Positions 27,189 to 36,039 of a stretch of DNA of 64,000 bases are shown piece by piece. The DNA comes from Pseudomonadales bacterium (GTDB lineage Bacteria > Pseudomonadota > Gammaproteobacteria > Pseudomonadales > Azotimanducaceae). Made by a program: the position numbers and the translations under genes. The notes under the pieces are model-generated. The model searched no databases. It was not told the origin of the DNA and saw only the letters and a list, made by a program, of their open reading frames with translations. The stretch covers positions 372,001 through 436,000 of the forward strand of contig JACKNX010000002.1 in NCBI GenBank assembly GCA_024234635.1, in the 5' to 3' direction. The number at the start of each line of letters is the position of its first letter. The first letter of the stretch is position 1.

Positions 27189-27416
27189 AGCGTGGCGGGA
27201 GGCGTGCCGCGTCACCCGCCGGCGTCATGAGAAGATGCGCCAGTCCTCCCGCGCGAAGGTGTCCATCCATTCCCGCGGTTTCGCGAACCCGGCGTCGGTT
27301 TCAGACTCCCAGGCCACGCCCCACCCTGCCCATGCGCTTGCCGGCGCGCGGGTCGCCGACGCTGTCGTACGGGTCTTTTCACAGGTACTCGTCTTTCCGC
27401 TTCGAAGCCTGTAAAG

Positions 27417-28193
27417 CTACCGGTGATCCACGAAAACGTGTTCCTTGGCGAACCACATGCACGAGCGACGGAAGTCGATGAACGTCGCTTCGTCCTCGAT
27501 CGCGCGTTGGTTCGCCTGTCTGCGCTCCGGCGTGCTCACGCCCATGTCCGCGCGATCCAGCCAGAGCTCAGCGTGTCCGGTATAGCTGTCCACCACCGTA
27601 CCGCGGGCGGCACGCAGGTCCGCTTCAATGGGATCGTTGGCCCGGTGCACCTGCACGTAGCGCAGGATGGCGGAACCCGCCGCCTGCTGGCGGATCAGCG
27701 GCCCGTGGCTCGTGCGCCAGTAGAACTGGGCAGCTTCCTCGCCCACATCCGCCCGCGCACGCAGGGGAAAATACAGCTTTACCAGACCATTGCGCGGTCT
27801 GGCCACCAGATTCTCCGGGGTGGGGTTCACCTGCGGGTATTCATGTGCCAGCCAGATCGGCGAATTCGGCAGATCGATGAACTTCGCCTCGTCTTCCACG
27901 AGCGCCGCGCCAGCCGCCCTGCCCGCCGGGGTACTGGTTGCCGCAACCAGCGCCTCGCGGCTGGCAAACCAGACTTCCGCCACGCCGTCATATACCGGCT
28001 CCATGCCGCCTCGGGCTTCGGCCATCGCTGCGTTCGCCGGATCGTCGATCGTGTGCACCTGCACGTAGCGCAGCATGTTCAGCCGGCGGGCATGGGAGGC
28101 CACCAGCGGACCATGTTCCTCCAGCCAGTACCGATAGAACTCGGCGGCCGGCACGTCCGGCCGGCGCCGCAACAGAAACGTAATGCGGATCAT
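27417..28193 (-). CDS. Tandem EthD-domain protein
   Basis: Two dimeric alpha-beta barrel units of the EthD family are fused: the first (residues 1-120, RRRPDVPAAEFYRYWLEEHGPLV and LRYVQVHTIDD) and the second (residues 135-250, RADVGEEAAQFYWRTSHGPL and LRYVQVHRANDP). EthD proteins accompany cytochrome P450 or other oxidative degradation genes; their chemistry is not well defined. Both units keep the HGPL motif and the FIDFRRS/FIDLPNS ending. The gene lies 36 bp after csgG-like on the same strand with a strong ribosome site (ggaagggg). Confidence 0.82.
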   Translation of the reverse strand: MIRITFLLRRRPDVPAAEFYRYWLEEHGPLVASHARRLNMLRYVQVHTIDDPANAAMAEARGGMEPVYDGVAEVWFASREALVAATSTPAGRAAGAALVEDEAKFIDLPNSPIWLAHEYPQVNPTPENLVARPRNGLVKLYFPLRARADVGEEAAQFYWRTSHGPLIRQQAAGSAILRYVQVHRANDPIEADLRAARGTVVDSYTGHAELWLDRADMGVSTPERRQANQRAIEDEATFIDFRRSCMWFAKEHVFVDHR

Positions 28194-28229
28194 GTTCTTC
28201 CCCTTCCTGTTCCTCTTGCCCCCGGACGA

Positions 28230-29375
28230 TCAGAAAAAGCGTTTCGGCGGGTTCCAGTCGGACGCATACTCCATGCTCACGGCCGCGGCGGTGGAGACCA
28301 CCTTGTCCCCCCGGTTGATTGCCTTGCTGCCCGCCACCCTGTCGGCAATGCTGAATTTATCCGCCACTTCCGCTACCCGGAGCTGGCCGATCTCCATTTC
28401 CGACGCACCCAGACTGATGCCGGTCTCAGGGTCGATCAACTCCTCGCCCTTGTGCATCACCTTGAGCATCTCGCCGCTGCTCACCACATCGGCGCCAACG
28501 TTTATCCACACGCGGTTGCCTTCCGCCTTGATGACACTGCCCGATGCCGGCGCCGCACCGATCTGCTTCACGAGTTCATAGATGCCTTTGTTGATGCCGG
28601 CGATCACCGCCTGACCGATCGGCGTCTTTGAATAGGTGCCGAGAAACCCACCAAGCGCACCGGCGCTGCTGAAGCCGGCGCCACCGAAAGTGAGACCGCT
28701 TTCGCGAATGATGGACTCCACCTGCTTGGTGTAGATGATTTCGCTGGTCTCGGCATCGATGAGCCGGAAGTTCATGCCCACGCGGCCTTCACCTTTCTTG
28801 AAGCCCACGCCACCCAGGCCGGGCAGTTTCTTGGTCACCAGCGCGCCGATGCCACTGTTGGTACCGGAGGTTTTCGATTCATAGTCCGTAACAACCATCT
28901 GCACGAGATACTGGGCACCAAGCACGTTGCCGGTTTTGGCGCCGGACGGTTTGGCGATGCGGCCACCCGAAACCAGATCCTGTTCCTTGAGCACCGAGTC
29001 GAGGACATTGCGCTCCACCAGCCGGAAGCGGCCGGTGCGATTCATCACGTCCACGACAATGGCCTCGATGCCGTTCACGGGCACTGTGTCAGCGTCGTCG
29101 TACGACCAGCTGTAACTCGTGCCGCCGGGTCCGCTGGCGGTAAAGGAGTTGGACGAACTGTTGTTGTCCACGCTCAACACGCCCACCCGCGCCCTGGCGC
29201 CGTTGTATTCCCCCCATTCGAGATTCAGCAGGTATTTGACGTCGATGGAGTCGATACTCTCCGGCAGTGGCGCCCTGCCACCTTTGCCGACTGCGTAGGC
29301 CAGGTAGTCCGCGTGCGCGGGGGCGGCAAACAACAGCGTCAGTCCCAGCGCCCAGATGATACGGGTTGCAACCAT
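28230..29375 (-). CDS. CsgG/HfaB-family exported protein
   Basis: The 381-residue protein has a signal peptide (IIWALGLTLLFAAPAHA) and the CsgG core: VVDVMNRTGRFRLVERNVLDSVLKEQDLV, GAQYLVQMVVTDYES, and FRLIDAETSEIIYTKQVES. CsgG forms an outer-membrane secretion pore for curli subunits; HfaB does similar work in holdfast attachment. No lipobox Cys is visible, no curli subunit or CsgEF gene is near, and the protein has a C-terminal domain of about 110 residues (INVGADVVSSGEMLKVMHKG) reminiscent of small beta modules. The ATG is preceded by aggaaggagg. Confidence 0.8.
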   Translation of the reverse strand: MVATRIIWALGLTLLFAAPAHADYLAYAVGKGGRAPLPESIDSIDVKYLLNLEWGEYNGARARVGVLSVDNNSSSNSFTASGPGGTSYSWSYDDADTVPVNGIEAIVVDVMNRTGRFRLVERNVLDSVLKEQDLVSGGRIAKPSGAKTGNVLGAQYLVQMVVTDYESKTSGTNSGIGALVTKKLPGLGGVGFKKGEGRVGMNFRLIDAETSEIIYTKQVESIIRESGLTFGGAGFSSAGALGGFLGTYSKTPIGQAVIAGINKGIYELVKQIGAAPASGSVIKAEGNRVWINVGADVVSSGEMLKVMHKGEELIDPETGISLGASEMEIGQLRVAEVADKFSIADRVAGSKAINRGDKVVSTAAAVSMEYASDWNPPKRFF

Positions 29376-29485
29376 GCGATCCTCCTTCCTGATTGGTGTC
29401 AGGCCCGGGAGCCTGCGCAGGCAGTTAAGCAAAACCGCCAGACCTTCGCAAAACACCGCACGGTGCATTGCCAACGAGTACTCGA

Positions 29486-30676
29486 TCAAATCACCCCGTC
29501 CGCGCGCAACGCAGCAATCTCCGCAGCCGAATAGCCGAACTCCCCGAGTACGGCATCCGTGTGTTCGCCGAGACCGGGTGCCGTACCGGCGGGCTCCAGA
29601 GGTGTCGCCGTCATGGCAATGGGCGTTCCGACAATGGGCTGTTCCTCACCTTCAGCGTTCCGTGCGCGGCGGAAGTAGCCGTTTTCCCAGGCACCGGCGT
29701 CCCCGGCAACCTGCCCATAGTGGCGAACGGGCGCATAACGCACACCGATCGCCCGCAACTGGGCGCACCATTCATCCGTCGTACGTTGCCGGAAGGCTGG
29801 CGTCAGCGTGGCGAACAGGAACGTCATGTCTTCGCGACTGGCCAGCAGACCCTGGAAACGGGGATCGAGCGCCAGCTCCGGGCATTCCAAGGCAACAAAG
29901 AACGCATCGCGGGCCGCGGGCGGTACGCCGATCACGCCGATCCAGCCATCCTTCGTCTCGAAAATGCCATAGATGCCGCGCAGCAGCGGGTGTCCGCCAT
30001 TGGCACGCCCCGGAACCTCGCCGGACAGGAAGTAGTGGGTATATTCCGATGCCTGGGCCCAGATCTGGCCACCCAGCAGCGAAACATCCACACGTTGTCC
30101 GCGCCCCGTGCGTTCCCGGCTGAGCAGCGCCGCCAGTACACCGCTCGCCAGATTCTGCGACGCGATGTGATCGGCAATGGTGACACCTACGGGTGATGGC
30201 GGCAGACCGTCGTGACCGATGGTGCTGATCAGACCGCCCGCGCACTGGCCGGCGAGATCCGCGCCCTCCCGGTCCGCGTCCGGCCCCAGTGCACCGAAGG
30301 CGCTGCCGGCCGCCCAGACGATCCGGGGATTGATGGCGGCCAGATCGTCGTAGCCGAGCCCCCAACTCTCCAGCGTGCCCACACGGAAATTGCTGACCAC
30401 CACATCCGCCGATTCGACCAGCCGCCTGAAGACATCGGCGCCCGCCGGCTTGCGAAGATCGAGCGTGATTCCGCGTTTACCGCGGTTCATGCCGGCGTAG
30501 TAGGCGCTGCGACGATCTTCGTGGGACAGGAATATCCAGCGCGACAGATCACCGAAACCCGGTAACTCCACCTTGATGACATCGGCGCCCATGTCCGCAA
30601 ACAACGCGGCGGCCTGCGGCCCCTGTACCAGTTGCCCCACATCCAGCACCCTGAATCCCGCGAGCGGTCCCGCCAT
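29486..30676 (-). CDS. CaiB/BaiF family III CoA-transferase
   Basis: Family III CoA-transferases move CoA between carboxylic acids through an aspartyl-CoA anhydride. The 396-residue protein shows MAGPLAGFRVLDVGQLVQGP, the FADMGADVIKVELP block, NRGKRGITLDLRKPAG, and the catalytic Asp likely in EGADLAGQCAGGL. The SVLGGQIW-type stretch (VDVSLLGGQIWAQ) is present. The ATG at 30676 has ggggag at close range; longer starts look less likely. It is part of a minus-strand run with acyl-CoA dehydrogenase, J-domain and CsgG genes. The acid substrate is unknown. Confidence 0.9.
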   Translation of the reverse strand: MAGPLAGFRVLDVGQLVQGPQAAALFADMGADVIKVELPGFGDLSRWIFLSHEDRRSAYYAGMNRGKRGITLDLRKPAGADVFRRLVESADVVVSNFRVGTLESWGLGYDDLAAINPRIVWAAGSAFGALGPDADREGADLAGQCAGGLISTIGHDGLPPSPVGVTIADHIASQNLASGVLAALLSRERTGRGQRVDVSLLGGQIWAQASEYTHYFLSGEVPGRANGGHPLLRGIYGIFETKDGWIGVIGVPPAARDAFFVALECPELALDPRFQGLLASREDMTFLFATLTPAFRQRTTDEWCAQLRAIGVRYAPVRHYGQVAGDAGAWENGYFRRARNAEGEEQPIVGTPIAMTATPLEPAGTAPGLGEHTDAVLGEFGYSAAEIAALRADGVI

Positions 30677-30766
30677 GCCAGCTCCCCATCGATGAACGAA
30701 GGTAGTCATGTTACCCCAGCATCCGCCGCCGCCGAGGTCAACCTGGGCAGGCCGGCTTTCGTGCAA

Positions 30767-31480
30767 TCAGGCGGTAGCGGAAACGAACGAGCCGCGACTG
30801 CGGCGAAAGCGGATGGTGATGAATTCGATGCCGATGAGCACCATGCCGTCGGCCGGTTTCACGTGCACGACACGCCCCACCGCCTCGCACACGTCACTGA
30901 CGATGCGCAGCACACTGTGGGCCGGCAGCGCTTCGGACGCCGCGAACAGCATGCCGTCCAGCGACAGGTCGCGCATGCTGCCGGTGCGTGGTGCAGCCGC
31001 GGGGGATACCTGGTAGTGCAGCGGCTGGTTCTTGCCGATGCGGGGCAGAGCTCTTTCGCCGGGCCGTCGGGCGGCTTCACGATCGTGCTTGCGCAGTGGA
31101 CTGTCGCAGACCCGGCACGTGGCATCGGCGTCCGGCACCCCACCGAACGTGTATGCCTCCCCGCAGAATGGGCAGCGGCCCTGCGTCCCGCCCACCCGGC
31201 GCGCAGGCGCGGCGCGACGAGCCGCTGCCTGCGCCCCGGCCGGTGCAGCTTCCGGCTGCGCCGGGGCGGTGCTCAGCGTGCGGTCGTACGCCGCACGGCG
31301 GGTGGCGTTGGTGAGCGTGTCATAGGCTTCATTGATGCGCGCGGCGACAGCAGTGTCGCCGCCAAGATCCGGGTGCATCTTCAGACGCTGCATCAGCGTG
31401 CGATAGCTCGCCTTGATGACCTCCACCGGTGCATCGGGATGCACGTGCAGCAGCTCATAGTAGGTGGGCGCATGGGCCAT
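30767..31480 (-). CDS. J-domain protein with zinc ribbon and C-terminal PilZ domain
   Basis: The 237-residue protein joins three parts. A J domain (residues 5-68) has HPD at 36-38, which would stimulate an Hsp70 ATPase. After an Ala-rich linker, two CxxC pairs (103/106 and 122/125) form a likely zinc ribbon. The C terminus is a PilZ-like domain with RALPR at 143-147 (the RxxxR motif) and DLSLDG at 171-176 (the D/NxSxxG motif), both needed to bind cyclic di-GMP. The sequence thus suggests a co-chaperone controlled by a second messenger. The ATG at 31480 begins directly with the J domain. Confidence 0.82.
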   Translation of the reverse strand: MAHAPTYYELLHVHPDAPVEVIKASYRTLMQRLKMHPDLGGDTAVAARINEAYDTLTNATRRAAYDRTLSTAPAQPEAAPAGAQAAARRAAPARRVGGTQGRCPFCGEAYTFGGVPDADATCRVCDSPLRKHDREAARRPGERALPRIGKNQPLHYQVSPAAAPRTGSMRDLSLDGMLFAASEALPAHSVLRIVSDVCEAVGRVVHVKPADGMVLIGIEFITIRFRRSRGSFVSATA

Positions 31481-31610
31481 GACGCGGGCGCGAACTTCCG
31501 TTTCGAGGAACGGCCAGTGTATGGCCCGGCGAAAACCGGCGACTTGATCCCCGTCACAGGCGGCGGGCGGGTCAGGTCCCAGCCCGATGCCCGGGGGACG
31601 TAGCGTGGGC

Positions 31611-32792
31611 TCAGTCAGGCAAGCCGAGAATGCGCTTGGCCAGGATATTGAGCTGCACCTCGGAGGTGCCGCCTTCAATGGAATTCGCCTTCGACCGCAA
31701 CCAGCCCTGCGTGGTTTCCAGTTCGTCCAGCGCCACGGTATCCCGGCTCCAGCCGAGGCCCTGCGTGCCCATGGCCCGCAGCATCAGCTCATACCGGTTC
31801 TTGTTCTGTTCCGTGCCGTAATACTTGAACATCGACGACAGCGCCCCGGGAGCGATACCCGCCGCGGACTCCTCGCCGGAGCGTTTCATGGTGAGCGCAA
31901 AGCCGCGGTCGTTCATGCGATGGCGCAGGATGTCCGCGCGAAGTGCCGAATCGCCAATCGTGCCACCGCCGTAGCGTTTCGCCAGGTCTTCCAGGCTCTC
32001 CGACGCCTGACCGCGATTACCGATGCCACCGATGCTGGTGCGCTCGTACTGCAGAAGCCGCTTGGCGACCGTCCAGCCTTCGTTGACCTTCGACACCACG
32101 TTCTTCTTCGGCGCGCGCACGTTGTCGAGAAAGGTCTCGCAGAACGGCGACAGGCCGCTGATGAGCAGAATCGGCTTTACCGTGATTCCGGGGGTGGTCA
32201 TGTCGAACAGGATGAACGTGATGCCCTGGTGCTTCGGCGCGGTGGGATCCGTGCGCACGAGGCAGAACATCCAGTCCGCCTTGTCGGCGCCACTGGTCCA
32301 GATCTTCTGACCATTGATGATGTAGTCGTCACCATCCTCCACCGCCTGCGTACGCAGACTGGCAAGATCCGAACCCGAACCGGGTTCGCTGTAGCCCTGG
32401 CACCACCAGATCTCGCCACGGGCGATCTTCGGCAGGTGCTCACGCTTCTGTTCGTCGTTGCCGTACTCCAGCAGCGCCGGCCCGATCATGCTGATGCCCA
32501 TGCCCACGTGCGCCGGTCGCGCGTTGATGCGCCTGAGCTCCTCCTGCAACACCTGGTTGTGCGCCTTGTCGAGGCCGGCGCCACCGTACTCCTTCGGCCA
32601 CGTGGGCACGACGAAGCCGCGCTCGGCCATGCGGTCGAGCCAGAGCTTCGATTCGGGATTGGGCCAGTTCGCGCGACGACCGCCGCCTGGATACTCCTCG
32701 GCCGGCATCGGCGTGCGCATCGAGGGAGGGCAGTTGGCTTCCAGCCAGTCGCGGATTTCCTGGCGATAGGTCTTGAGTTGATTGCTGGACAC
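31611..32792 (-). CDS. Acyl-CoA dehydrogenase
   Basis: This FAD enzyme of 393 residues oxidises acyl-CoA to enoyl-CoA. Family marks are WPKEYGGAGLDKAHNQVL, WCQGYSEPGSGSDLASLRT (flavin-binding motif), IINGQKIWTSGADKADWMFCLVRTD, YERTSIGGIG and the end LRSKANSIEGGTSEVQLNILAKRILGLPD. The start is a GTG (SSNQLKTYRQEIRDWLE follows), since the ATG further upstream adds Cys-rich sequence foreign to the family. The gene is divergent from the MFS transporter across about 115 bp and probably shares a catabolic function with its neighbours. Confidence 0.9.
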   Translation of the reverse strand: MSSNQLKTYRQEIRDWLEANCPPSMRTPMPAEEYPGGGRRANWPNPESKLWLDRMAERGFVVPTWPKEYGGAGLDKAHNQVLQEELRRINARPAHVGMGISMIGPALLEYGNDEQKREHLPKIARGEIWWCQGYSEPGSGSDLASLRTQAVEDGDDYIINGQKIWTSGADKADWMFCLVRTDPTAPKHQGITFILFDMTTPGITVKPILLISGLSPFCETFLDNVRAPKKNVVSKVNEGWTVAKRLLQYERTSIGGIGNRGQASESLEDLAKRYGGGTIGDSALRADILRHRMNDRGFALTMKRSGEESAAGIAPGALSSMFKYYGTEQNKNRYELMLRAMGTQGLGWSRDTVALDELETTQGWLRSKANSIEGGTSEVQLNILAKRILGLPD

Positions 32793-32906
32793 GTGGCATT
32801 CCCGGCTGCAGAAAAGCGGCAGAGTGTAACCGGGATTCCCGGCTTGGCAGCAACACAGGCGGCGTGTATACGTAACCGCCGGAGCAAGGGGAAAGGACAC
32901 ACGGGC

Positions 32907-34430
32907 GTGGCGATACCACAGACATCGGGGGAGCGGCTGTCCCGCTGGACAATGGCCTCCTACGGCGCACCTGCCCTGCCCCTGTCGATGATGGCGCTGC
33001 CACTGGCCGTGTACCTGCCAGCGGTGTACGCCGATTCACGCGGCTTCGGCCTCTCGCTCGGTTTCGTGGCGCTGATGCTCGCGCTCAGTCGGGTGTTCGA
33101 TGGCCTGACGGATCCCATCGTCGGCTTCCTGTCCGACCGGCTGCGCTCGCGCTTCGGACGCCGCAAACCGTTCATCCTCATCGGCACGCCCATCTTCATT
33201 GCCGGCGTGTGGCTGCTGTGGCTTCCGCCGATCACGTTCGGCGACGTGTCACTGTTCGGCTGGACCTTCAATTCCGGGTATCCGTGGCTGCTCGGCGCCC
33301 TGGTCGTGATGTATGTTGGCAGCACCATCAAGGACGTTCCCTACAGCGCTTTCGGCGCGGAACTCGCGCGCGACTACAACCAGCGCACGCTGGTGATGAG
33401 CTGGCGGGAGGCATTTACCGTCACCGGCTCGCTGATCGGCGCCTTCACACCGGCAATACTGGTGTTCTTCGGTTACACCCGACCAACTGACAACGTGGCC
33501 GTGCTGACGGTGTTCATGGCCGTGCTCATGCCCGTCCTGGTCGGCAATCTGCTGATCAGCGTTCCCGAACCCCCTGTACGTGAGACCACGCGTCAGCGTC
33601 TGCGCATCCGGGACAGCTTTCGCACGGTGTGGGCGAATGAACCCTTCCGCGCGCTCGTGATCATTTTCCTGTTCGCCACCATCGGCTCGGCGATGACCAA
33701 CAGCCTCTCGTTCTTTTTCGTGAAGCACGTGTTGCTGGCGGGTGACCTGTACGGCTTCTACCTGGCGCCCTATTTCATTTCCCAGATCATCGCCATCCCC
33801 TTCTGGTTCTGGCTGTCGCGCCGCATCGGCAAACACCGCGCAACCATGGCCGCCATCTTCTGGTATGCCTTCTGGTCCTGCTTCATCCCCATCGTGGTGA
33901 TCACACCGGAAGCCTGGTATGCGGCGTTCGAAGTGGACAAGCTGCTGACGTTTCTGCCTGCCGATGCCTACACCGGCGCCGTGGGTTATTTCGAGGGCAT
34001 TCCCACGGGCAAGTTCGTCTTTTTCATCGGCGTGATGATGCTCAAGGGCTCATCCATCGGTGCCCTTTCCGCGCTGCCCGCGGCCATGGCCGCGGATGTC
34101 ATCGACGTGGACAGCGCGCGCACCGGCAAGAACCAGAGTGGCGCGTACTTCAGCGTGTGGACGATGACCCGCAAGCTGGCCTATGCGCTCGGCCTGCTCA
34201 TCGGTGGCGTGAGCGTCACCTGGATCGGTTTCGACTCGCTGCGCAACCCGATCGCCAATCCCAATACCACCGCGGCGCTGCTGTGGCTGGCCGTTTTCTA
34301 TTCGATCATCCCCGCGGTATTCAAGTTCGTGGCCCTGCCCATGTTGTGGCGCTACGAACTCACCGAGGAACGCGTGCGCGCCATCCAGGCGGATATCGAC
34401 ACTGCCAGGGCCGCCACGGCCACGGGCTGA
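32907..34430 (+). CDS. MFS transporter, glycoside/pentoside/hexuronide type
   Basis: The 507-residue protein has twelve predicted membrane helices and the GPH/MelB-like marks FDGLTDPIVGFLSDRLRSRFGRRKPFILIG and KDVPYSAFGAELARDYNQRT. GPH transporters usually move sugars or related solutes with sodium or protons, but several marine relatives carry other substrates. I start at GTG 32907, which has aaagga upstream; ATG 32952 is the alternative. The SDR gene follows after 26 bp, suggesting an operon that imports and oxidises one compound. Confidence 0.85.
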   Translation: MAIPQTSGERLSRWTMASYGAPALPLSMMALPLAVYLPAVYADSRGFGLSLGFVALMLALSRVFDGLTDPIVGFLSDRLRSRFGRRKPFILIGTPIFIAGVWLLWLPPITFGDVSLFGWTFNSGYPWLLGALVVMYVGSTIKDVPYSAFGAELARDYNQRTLVMSWREAFTVTGSLIGAFTPAILVFFGYTRPTDNVAVLTVFMAVLMPVLVGNLLISVPEPPVRETTRQRLRIRDSFRTVWANEPFRALVIIFLFATIGSAMTNSLSFFFVKHVLLAGDLYGFYLAPYFISQIIAIPFWFWLSRRIGKHRATMAAIFWYAFWSCFIPIVVITPEAWYAAFEVDKLLTFLPADAYTGAVGYFEGIPTGKFVFFIGVMMLKGSSIGALSALPAAMAADVIDVDSARTGKNQSGAYFSVWTMTRKLAYALGLLIGGVSVTWIGFDSLRNPIANPNTTAALLWLAVFYSIIPAVFKFVALPMLWRYELTEERVRAIQADIDTARAATATG

Positions 34431-34456
34431 ACATCACCAGCAACAGGAGATTCCCC

Positions 34457-35335
34457 ATGAGCAAGCGTCTCGACGGCAAAGTCGCCATCATCACCGGTGG
34501 CGCCAGTGGCATGGGCCGCGCCACCGTTCGCAAATTCGTCAACGAGGGCGCACGCGTGCTGGTGGCCGACATGCAGGTGCAAAAAGGCAGGGATCTGGTT
34601 GCCGAACTCGGTGACGCCACGGTGTTCCAGGAAACCGACGTGTGCGACGAAGCGTCCGTGAAACGCATGGTCGATACCGCGGTCGGTCACTTCGGCCGCC
34701 TGGACTGCCTGTTCAACAATGCCGGTTTCGGCGGCGTAAACGGCGACATCGAAACCACCAACATGGGCGAGCCCTATGCGCGCACGGTCGATGCCATGCT
34801 CAAGGGCGTGATCATGGGCATGAAATACGCGGCGCCCGTCATGAAGGCACAGAAGTCGGGCGTAATCCTTTCCACCGCCAGCGTCGCCGGCCTGATGGCG
34901 GGCTACGGCCCCCACGTGTACACGGCAATCAAGTCCGCCGTGATCAACCTCACCCGCAGCGTCGCCCAGGAACTTGGCCCCCATAACATTCGCGTGAACG
35001 CAATTTGTCCGGGCGGCATCGCCACGCCGATTTTCGCCGGCCAGCTGGCACTCAAAGGCAACGAGGACTATGCCGCGCTGGTGAAACCCATGCTGACCAT
35101 GATGCAGCCCATTCCCCGCGCCGGTGAACCGGAGGACATCGCCAACGCCGCGTGTTTCCTGGCCAGTGATGAAGCGTCGTTTGTCAGCGGTCACGCGCTG
35201 GTGGTGGACGGCGCGCTGACAGCAGGCGGGTGGACACATCCGTCCATCGGCGCCGGCGCAATCGATGCGCTGGCGCAGGCGTTCGGGGTGAAGGACGCGA
35301 GTGAGCTGGACATGGTGTATCACGCGGGCGGGTGA
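34457..35335 (+). CDS. Short-chain dehydrogenase/reductase
   Basis: This classical SDR of 292 residues has the cofactor motif TGGASGMGRA, NNAGFGG, catalytic Ser in LSTASVAGL, and YTAIK as the Tyr-x-x-x-Lys pair. An acidic residue after the second strand (VADMQ) points to NAD as cofactor. The C-terminal stretch of about 30 residues beyond the usual end (GGWTHPSIGAGAIDAL) is common in some alcohol or steroid dehydrogenases. The ribosome site is caggag. It lies directly after the MFS transporter and is convergent with tetR. Confidence 0.92.
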   Translation: MSKRLDGKVAIITGGASGMGRATVRKFVNEGARVLVADMQVQKGRDLVAELGDATVFQETDVCDEASVKRMVDTAVGHFGRLDCLFNNAGFGGVNGDIETTNMGEPYARTVDAMLKGVIMGMKYAAPVMKAQKSGVILSTASVAGLMAGYGPHVYTAIKSAVINLTRSVAQELGPHNIRVNAICPGGIATPIFAGQLALKGNEDYAALVKPMLTMMQPIPRAGEPEDIANAACFLASDEASFVSGHALVVDGALTAGGWTHPSIGAGAIDALAQAFGVKDASELDMVYHAGG

Positions 35336-35356
35336 GGCAGGTCGTCATCGACCGCC

Positions 35357-35965
35357 TCAGCAGTCATCACAGACGAGGTGATAGATCTGCCCACCCAGCC
35401 ATGCCGGGAAGCTCTCGACTTCGGCTTCCGACATACCGATGACACCAGGCAGCATGGGGCCACCCACACCCGTACCGATGGCGGCGGCGGCGATAAGGAA
35501 CACGATCCGCCGCGCCTGCGCCTCACTGCGCTCGCCTTCCGGCAGGCGACTGGCGATCACTGGAACCAGCGCCGCGAAATGGTCCTGCAACAACGTGCCC
35601 GCTGGCGTCCCCTCCGCGAGCGCATCCGCCGATACACTCAGCCACGCCAGCAGTTTGGTATGGCCACCCGTATTCAGCGTGTGGAACAGGCGCTGCAACA
35701 TCTCCGGGGGTTCAAGCTCCGGCTGATTTTCAAGCGTGGTGATGATGTCGGCCAGCAGCCTGGCGGTCATGTGCGCCACCAGCGCCTTGCGCATGCCGCC
35801 GGTACTGCCGAAGTGATGCAGCAAGGTGGCATGACTCATGCCACAGGCCTTCGCAACATCCACGACGTTCAGCCCATCGATACCATGGGCGCGCAGCCGC
35901 GCTTCGGCGGCTTCCAGGATCTCCAGTCGCGCTTCGTCCGGGGTGCGGCGTTTTCGAGCTCTCAA
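35357..35965 (-). CDS. TetR-family transcriptional regulator
   Basis: The helix-turn-helix (residues 12-60) reads RLEILEAAEARLRAHGIDGL, VVDVAKACGMSHATLLHHFG, typical for TetR. The effector-binding part is helical. The start codon appears to be TTG: no ATG or GTG occurs in frame between it and the divergent promoter. The region upstream contains a strong promoter for the opposite Coq4 gene and palindromic or repeated sequence, so the regulator probably controls both itself and coq4. The ligand is unknown. Confidence 0.85.
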   Translation of the reverse strand: MRARKRRTPDEARLEILEAAEARLRAHGIDGLNVVDVAKACGMSHATLLHHFGSTGGMRKALVAHMTARLLADIITTLENQPELEPPEMLQRLFHTLNTGGHTKLLAWLSVSADALAEGTPAGTLLQDHFAALVPVIASRLPEGERSEAQARRIVFLIAAAAIGTGVGGPMLPGVIGMSEAEVESFPAWLGGQIYHLVCDDC

Positions 35966-35981
35966 AACAGCGGACTCTCTA

Positions 35982-36035
35982 TTGACATTAATGTTGATAT
36001 GACTATCATGCCCGCTATCTACACAATTGTTGATA
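35982..36035 (+). promoter_or_regulatory. Promoter and candidate TetR operators upstream of coq4-like gene
   Basis: TTGACA (35982-35987) and TATCAT (36004-36009) are 16 bp apart. The promoter contains the palindromic core ACATTAATGT, and the octamer TGTTGATA occurs at 35992-35999 and again at 36028-36035. These fit repressor sites in the divergent tetR/coq4 region. Confidence 0.6.
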
Positions 36036-36039
36036 AATC

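Noticed and set aside
27225..27416. Open frame continuing in phase for about 64 codons after the EthD-protein TAG stop
   Set aside because: The end looks protein-like (KPREWMDTFAREDWRIFS), but there is no start codon, and long open frames are expected by chance at this GC content. TAG readthrough is not supported by other evidence.
31587..32906. Very long open frame upstream of the MFS gene on the plus strand
   Set aside because: It is the antisense shadow of the acyl-CoA dehydrogenase gene; the transporter begins at the GTG at 32907.
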